A stretch of 7,355 bases of DNA from Clostridia bacterium (GTDB taxonomy: Bacteria > Bacillota > Clostridia > Oscillospirales > SIG627), in the NCBI GenBank assembly GCA_017408325.1, contig JAFQUW010000090.1:1-7355 (forward strand). Reading direction: 5' to 3'. Both the position numbers and the translations under genes were made by a program. A model generated the notes under the pieces. The model was not told the origin of the DNA, did not search any database, and saw only the letters and a program-made list of their open reading frames with translations. Below, one piece after another: positions 5,314 through 7,355 of this stretch. Every line of letters begins with the position of its first letter. Position 1 is the stretch's first letter.

Positions 5314-6873
5314 TCAATGCTTGAAGTGACGCATACCGCAGAAGACCATCGCAATTCCTGCCTCATCGCAGGCACGGATGGAATCCTCGTCACGGATGGA
5401 GCCGCCCGGCTGGATGATCGCGGTGATGCCTGCCTCGGCGGCGGCTTTCACACAGTCGTCAAACGGGAAGAAGGCATCGGAGGCGAGCACGCTTCCCTTC
5501 GCCTTTTCGCCCGCGTAGCGCGCGGCAAGGTCAAGGGCGGTGATGCGGTTGGTCTGTCCGGGGCCGACACCCGTGGTGGACAGATACTTGCCGTCGTGGG
5601 CGGCAAGGACGATGGCGTTGGACTTGGTGTGCTTGACGACGCGCCAGGCGAAGTCGAGCGCCGCCATCTCTTCCTCGGTGGGCTGACGCTTGGTGACACA
5701 CTTCAGCTCGTCACGGTTGTAGAAGCCGATGTTCTGATCCTGCACCAAGAGACCGCCGGCGATCTTCTTCATATCAAAACGACCGGGCTGATACGCGTCG
5801 GCAATTCCGTCGAGGGTGAGCAGGCGCAGATACTTCTTTGCAGTGAGCACGGCAAGCGCTTCCTCGGAGAAGGAGGGAGCGATGATGATCTCCAAAAAGA
5901 TCTCGCTCATCTTCTTTGCGGTCGCTTCATCCACCTCGCGGTTGACGGCGACGATGCCGCCGAAGATGGAGACGGGGTCCGCGTCGTAGGCGCGGGTGTA
6001 GGCTTCCAGCAGGGTCGCCCCCGTACCGACGCCGCAAGCGTTGGTATGCTTGAGTCCGACGGCGGCAGGAGTCTCGGTGCCGAACTCCTTCAAGAGATCG
6101 AGCGCCGCCGCGGTGTCGTTGATGTTGTTAAAGGAGAGTTCCTTGCCGTGGAGCTGGCGCGCCTCGGAAAGCGTACCTGCGGTGGCAAAGGGCTCTTTGT
6201 AGAACGCCGCCTTCTGGTGCGGATTCTCGCCGTAGCGCATGGACTGCACGCGCTCGTAGGTGACGGTAAGGGTGTCCGGGAAGGGATCTTCCTCCAGCGT
6301 CTCACGCAGCCAGGTAGAGATCATCGCGTCGTAATTTGCGGTGTGGTTGAAGGTCTTGTACGCAAGGCGAAGCTGATCCTCACGGGTCAGGGTGCCTTGT
6401 TCCAGCCCCTCTGCGATGCGGTCGTAATCGGCAGGGTCGCAGACGACGACCACGCCGCCGTAGTTCTTCGCCGCGGCGCGGAGCATCGACGGACCGCCGA
6501 TGTCAATGTTTTCGATCGCATCCTCCAGGGTGACACCGGGTTTGGTGACGGTCGCCTTGAAGGGATAAAGGTTGACGGCAACGAGGTCGACGGTGTTGAT
6601 GTTGAGTTGTTCCAGCGTCGCCATATGTTCGGGATTCTCACGAAGCGCGAGAAGACCGGCGTGGATGTTCGGGTGGAGGGTCTTCACACGACCGTCGAGG
6701 CATTCGGGATAGCCTGTGACGTCGGAGACGTCCAGAACGGTAAGACCGCCTTCACGCAGGACGCGAGCGGTACCGCCGGTGGAGACGATCTCGTAACCGA
6801 GGTCGGCGAGGCGACGGGCAAATTCGACGCAGCCCGTCTTGTCGGTGAGACTGAACAGTGCTCTTTTCTTCAT
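5314..6873 (-). CDS. purH: Bifunctional AICAR transformylase / IMP cyclohydrolase
   Basis: This 519-residue cytoplasmic enzyme carries out the last two steps of IMP synthesis: formylation of AICAR with 10-formyl-tetrahydrofolate, then ring closure to IMP. It is full length. The N-terminal MGS-like cyclohydrolase domain shows STGGTA (31-36), HPNIHAGLLA (67-76), NLYPF (101-105) and ENIDIGGPSMLRAAAKN (121-137). The transformylase part has RYGENPHQ (213-220), FNNINDTAAA (248-257), LKHTNACGVG (274-283) with the catalytic Lys275-His276 pair, and ends in MRHFKH as is typical. The ATG at 6873 has AAGGAGA 7 nt upstream. The TGA stop is part of the TTGAGG ribosome binding site of purD, so translation of the two is probably coupled. 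It lies 21 nt downstream of purN. Confidence 0.98.
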   Translation of the reverse strand: MKKRALFSLTDKTGCVEFARRLADLGYEIVSTGGTARVLREGGLTVLDVSDVTGYPECLDGRVKTLHPNIHAGLLALRENPEHMATLEQLNINTVDLVAVNLYPFKATVTKPGVTLEDAIENIDIGGPSMLRAAAKNYGGVVVVCDPADYDRIAEGLEQGTLTREDQLRLAYKTFNHTANYDAMISTWLRETLEEDPFPDTLTVTYERVQSMRYGENPHQKAAFYKEPFATAGTLSEARQLHGKELSFNNINDTAAALDLLKEFGTETPAAVGLKHTNACGVGTGATLLEAYTRAYDADPVSIFGGIVAVNREVDEATAKKMSEIFLEIIIAPSFSEEALAVLTAKKYLRLLTLDGIADAYQPGRFDMKKIAGGLLVQDQNIGFYNRDELKCVTKRQPTEEEMAALDFAWRVVKHTKSNAIVLAAHDGKYLSTTGVGPGQTNRITALDLAARYAGEKAKGSVLASDAFFPFDDCVKAAAEAGITAIIQPGGSIRDEDSIRACDEAGIAMVFCGMRHFKH

Positions 6874-6894
6874 ATTGGTTTCTCCTTTATCTCT

Positions 6895-7355
6895 TCAAAG
6901 TGATTGACAAAGCTCTTCGGTCGCGCGCGGAAGCAGGATCCATTCCGCCTCTTCCATGATGCGCTGTTGCAGACTCTCGGGGGTATCCCCTTCAAGGACG
7001 GCAACTTCCTTTTGGGCGATGATCTCGCCCTGATCGACTCCTGCGGTCACGAAGTGCACCGTGGCACCGCTGACACGCTCCCCTGCGGCAAGCACCGCGC
7101 GGTGGACGTGGAGTCCGTAATAGCCCTTCCCACCGTATTTGGGAAGAAGAGCGGGGTGGATGTTGATGATGCGTCGCTCATACGCACTCACAAACTCCGG
7201 CGTAAGGATCGCCAAAAAGCCCGCGAGAACGACGACGTCGATCTTTGCCTTCTCAAGCTCCGCCAAGAGTTTTTTGCAGAGCAGGTCGGGATCTTTTTCC
7301 ACGACGGCGTGCGCGGCGATGCCCGCATTTCTCGCACGGGTGAGCGCATAGGCAC
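6895..7355 (-). CDS. purN: Phosphoribosylglycinamide formyltransferase, N-terminus cut by the window edge
   Basis: This cytoplasmic enzyme transfers a formyl group from 10-formyl-tetrahydrofolate to GAR, giving FGAR. The frame is open through the right edge. The 152 visible residues lack the first 40-50, including the SGGGTNLQA phosphate-binding loop expected at the start. The diagnostic core is present: INIHPALLPKYGGKGYYG with the catalytic Asn and His, then GATVHFVTAGVDQGEII with the catalytic Asp. The C-terminus, EELCQSL, is at the normal place. A GTG at 7302 could be read as a start, but the upstream codons encode AYALTRARNAGIAAHAVVEKD, which continues the family alignment, so it is internal. 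It is first of the three visible operon genes; earlier pur genes presumably lie beyond the edge. Confidence 0.96.
   Translation of the reverse strand, partial: AYALTRARNAGIAAHAVVEKDPDLLCKKLLAELEKAKIDVVVLAGFLAILTPEFVSAYERRIINIHPALLPKYGGKGYYGLHVHRAVLAAGERVSGATVHFVTAGVDQGEIIAQKEVAVLEGDTPESLQQRIMEEAEWILLPRATEELCQSL

Noticed and set aside
3890..5329. Long + strand frame opposite purD (479 codons)
   Set aside because: It is an antisense shadow of a GC-rich gene; the - strand product is an unmistakable PurD.
6874..6894. Purine riboswitch or PurR box controlling the visible pur genes
   Set aside because: The 21-nt purN-purH gap holds only a ribosome binding site; any such control would lie upstream of the operon, beyond the window.
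5002..6903. Long + strand frame opposite purH and part of purD (633 codons)
   Set aside because: It is an antisense shadow caused by strong GC bias in codon third positions; the - strand encodes a complete PurH.
7302..7355. GTG at 7302 as the true start of purN
   Set aside because: The codons upstream remain open and match the PurN family, and starting here would remove the N-terminal part of the substrate-binding domain.

Overview
The window looks like chromosomal DNA of a Gram-positive anaerobe of the Bacillota, most likely a gut Clostridia lineage. The signs are perfect sigma-A type promoters (TTGACA, 17 nt, TATAAT), strong AAGGAGG ribosome binding sites, a Gram-positive style lipoprotein, a secreted BspA-type leucine-rich repeat protein with a dockerin-like tail, and the Firmicutes purine gene order purN-purH-purD. 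The species cannot be named from the sequence alone.

Layout. On the + strand the window opens with the last 18 codons of an unidentified gene (to 58) and its UUCG-loop terminator. A consensus promoter at 192-220 then drives a roughly 140-nt leader and a 351-residue lipoprotein of unknown function (366-1421). A 389-nt intergenic stretch (1422-1810) alternates terminator-like GC hairpins with pyrimidine/purine hairpins. Next comes a small XRE-family repressor on the - strand (1811-2032). It is divergent from a 537-residue secreted leucine-rich repeat protein on the + strand (2152-3765). The 119-nt divergent spacer holds a perfect extended -10 promoter flanked by two copies of a palindromic operator. 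The 265-nt convergent spacer (3766-4030) again holds hairpins. From there to the right edge the - strand carries the tail of a purine biosynthesis operon, read in the order purN (cut at the window edge), purH, purD.

How the parts work together. PurN, PurD and PurH are three enzymes of de novo IMP synthesis. Their genes are closely packed (21-nt and 8-nt gaps) and end at a strong terminator after purD. The XRE protein and the leucine-rich repeat protein look like a self-contained regulated surface-protein module, in which the repressor probably controls both itself and its neighbour. The lipoprotein appears to be independently transcribed.

The observation most worth following is a composite intergenic repeat of about 105-121 nt. 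It consists of a pyrimidine/purine hairpin with an RGGA loop, a conserved tail resembling CAAARRAAAGCCRA, a spacer, and a GC-rich hairpin ending in GTTTGCGR. It occurs in three near-complete copies and one partial copy. Those next to an identifiable upstream gene lie just past its terminator in the sense orientation. I do not recognise it as a named element. No phage, transposase, CRISPR, tRNA or rRNA is visible.
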